64,000 nt of DNA, taken from positions 1,054,001 to 1,118,000 of the forward strand of contig NC_053123.1 in assembly GCF_010015445.1 (NCBI RefSeq). Direction: 5' to 3'. This stretch comes from Perca fluviatilis. Its lineage: Eukaryota; Chordata; Actinopteri; Perciformes; Percidae. A program made the position numbers and the translations under genes. This document shows, one piece after another, positions 63,168 through 64,000 of this stretch; position 1 is the first letter of the stretch, and each line of letters starts with the position of its first letter. The notes beneath the pieces are model-generated. The model was not told the DNA's origin. It made no database searches and saw only the letters and a program-made list of their open reading frames with translations.

Positions 63168-64000
63168 AAAGGGGTGATAGAATGATTATATAGGGTATTT
63201 CACACTGTTCCTTATGGTCTCCTAATGGGGTATGTAACATTGGTTGGGCTGAAAATGGCCTGGTTGATATTTTATGGGCCCTTATGCATCCCTGTGTTTT
63301 GGCCCTATTTGTAACAAGAGCTTTTCTTCCAAATATGGTATGGTCATGAATATTTAGATGAGCTGCGCGGTGATTGGTTGAGCGACTTGCCATACGCAGA
63401 CATTAGAGACGCGCGCAGATTGGTTGAGCGAATCCCCAATACACATACATTAGAGAAGCGACAGAATCTCATATTCCAGACACTGCAATGTTTCATTACC
63501 AAATTCACTTCTGAGACTTTTTTAAGCGAGAAATCAACTATATAAAGCTCAAATATGGGCCGTTTTACAAAAATTGATGGCTAATTGCAAATTTGGTAAG
63601 ACGTGTCGGACTTTAGGAGCTCCACACAGTCTGACGAGAAAGCGACAACCTGCTGGGCTCCATACCCAGGGCAAAGTCACCCTTTGTGGATACTGCACTA
63701 CGGGGCTCCGCGGCCAGCTGCCGGCATAACTATATCTATAAATAATACATTTACGGTTTTGAATGTCCCAATGTCTTATAAAGCTAACCGTTGTGTCCGA
63801 TTTGATTTTAAGGCATTTTTATGAACGCGAGGCGTCTTTGTATGACGAGCAGCTGCTTGCTATATGTCCCATTCATTACAATGGGGAAATACCACAGCTA
63901 GCTAGCTACATTTTCGCCATAACTAAATTATATTTACAGTTTGAATTTTCGTCACGCCACTTATACAACATCATTCCCCAATGTCTTATAAAGCTAACCG
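63168..64000 (+). repeat. fish interspersed repeat, cut by the window end
   Basis: Begins TTAAAGGGGTGATAGAATG, a phrase I recognise from fish genomes, with GATTGGTTGAGCGA duplicated at about 63,374 and 63,418. The phrase CCAATGTCTTATAAAGCTAACCG-like occurs at about 63,768 and again at the window end about 211 bp later, suggesting an internal tandem duplication. No coding frame is supported. Confidence 0.6.

Overview
The window looks like intergenic or intronic DNA from a ray-finned (teleost, probably percomorph) fish. The grounds are: very dense long (GT)n, (TA)n and (CTGT)n microsatellites; many short inverted-repeat transposons of hAT, Tc1 and piggyBac type typical of fish; tRNA-like SINEs ending in fish LINE-type tails; a vertebrate Ty3/gypsy chromovirus; and a decayed copy of the nuclear gene mrps28. 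I see no bacterial or phage features and no intact multi-exon host gene. Most longer open frames are products of simple repeats or transposons.

Layout. 1-12.7 kb: unique AT-rich DNA with one SINE (about 1.24-1.50 kb), a repeat carrying nuclear-receptor-like sites (2.0-2.3 kb), several microsatellites, and a 13-unit 46-bp tandem array (11.9-12.5 kb). 12,717-18,177: an almost complete Ty3/gypsy chromovirus with two 465-bp LTRs, a GCATC target duplication, a primer site consistent with Tf1/sushi-type self-priming, gag, protease, RT, RNase H, integrase and chromodomain. Its coding part is broken by many small frameshifts. It sits inside an older repeat whose uninterrupted relative lies at 25,070-25,883. 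18.5-29 kb: mostly unique sequence with microsatellites and MITEs. 29,264-30,396: a large inverted structure made of two opposed 21-bp minisatellite arrays and AT hairpins. 30.4-55 kb: sparse MITEs (two hAT-type copies with exact 8-bp target duplications at 42.3 and 46.2 kb) and GC-richer blocks that may be conserved noncoding elements. 55.26-57.83 kb: a decayed Tc1/IS630-like transposon with a second, shorter element nested in it. 58,817-61,110: an element with about 385-bp terminal inverted repeats and a 6-bp duplication (CCTTTA), whose interior carries an antisense mrps28 pseudogene. 61.3-64 kb: further MITEs, one of which runs off the end of the window.

No genes here work together as a pathway. 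The biology of the window is nested transposition: the gypsy element in an older repeat, a MITE inside a Tc1-like element, and a gene-fragment-carrying inverted-repeat element inside another MITE. The strongest candidates for something new are the mrps28-carrying long-TIR element, the opposed minisatellite palindrome, and the compensatory change in a hairpin shared by three MITE copies. All family assignments come from recognition by eye, with no database search.
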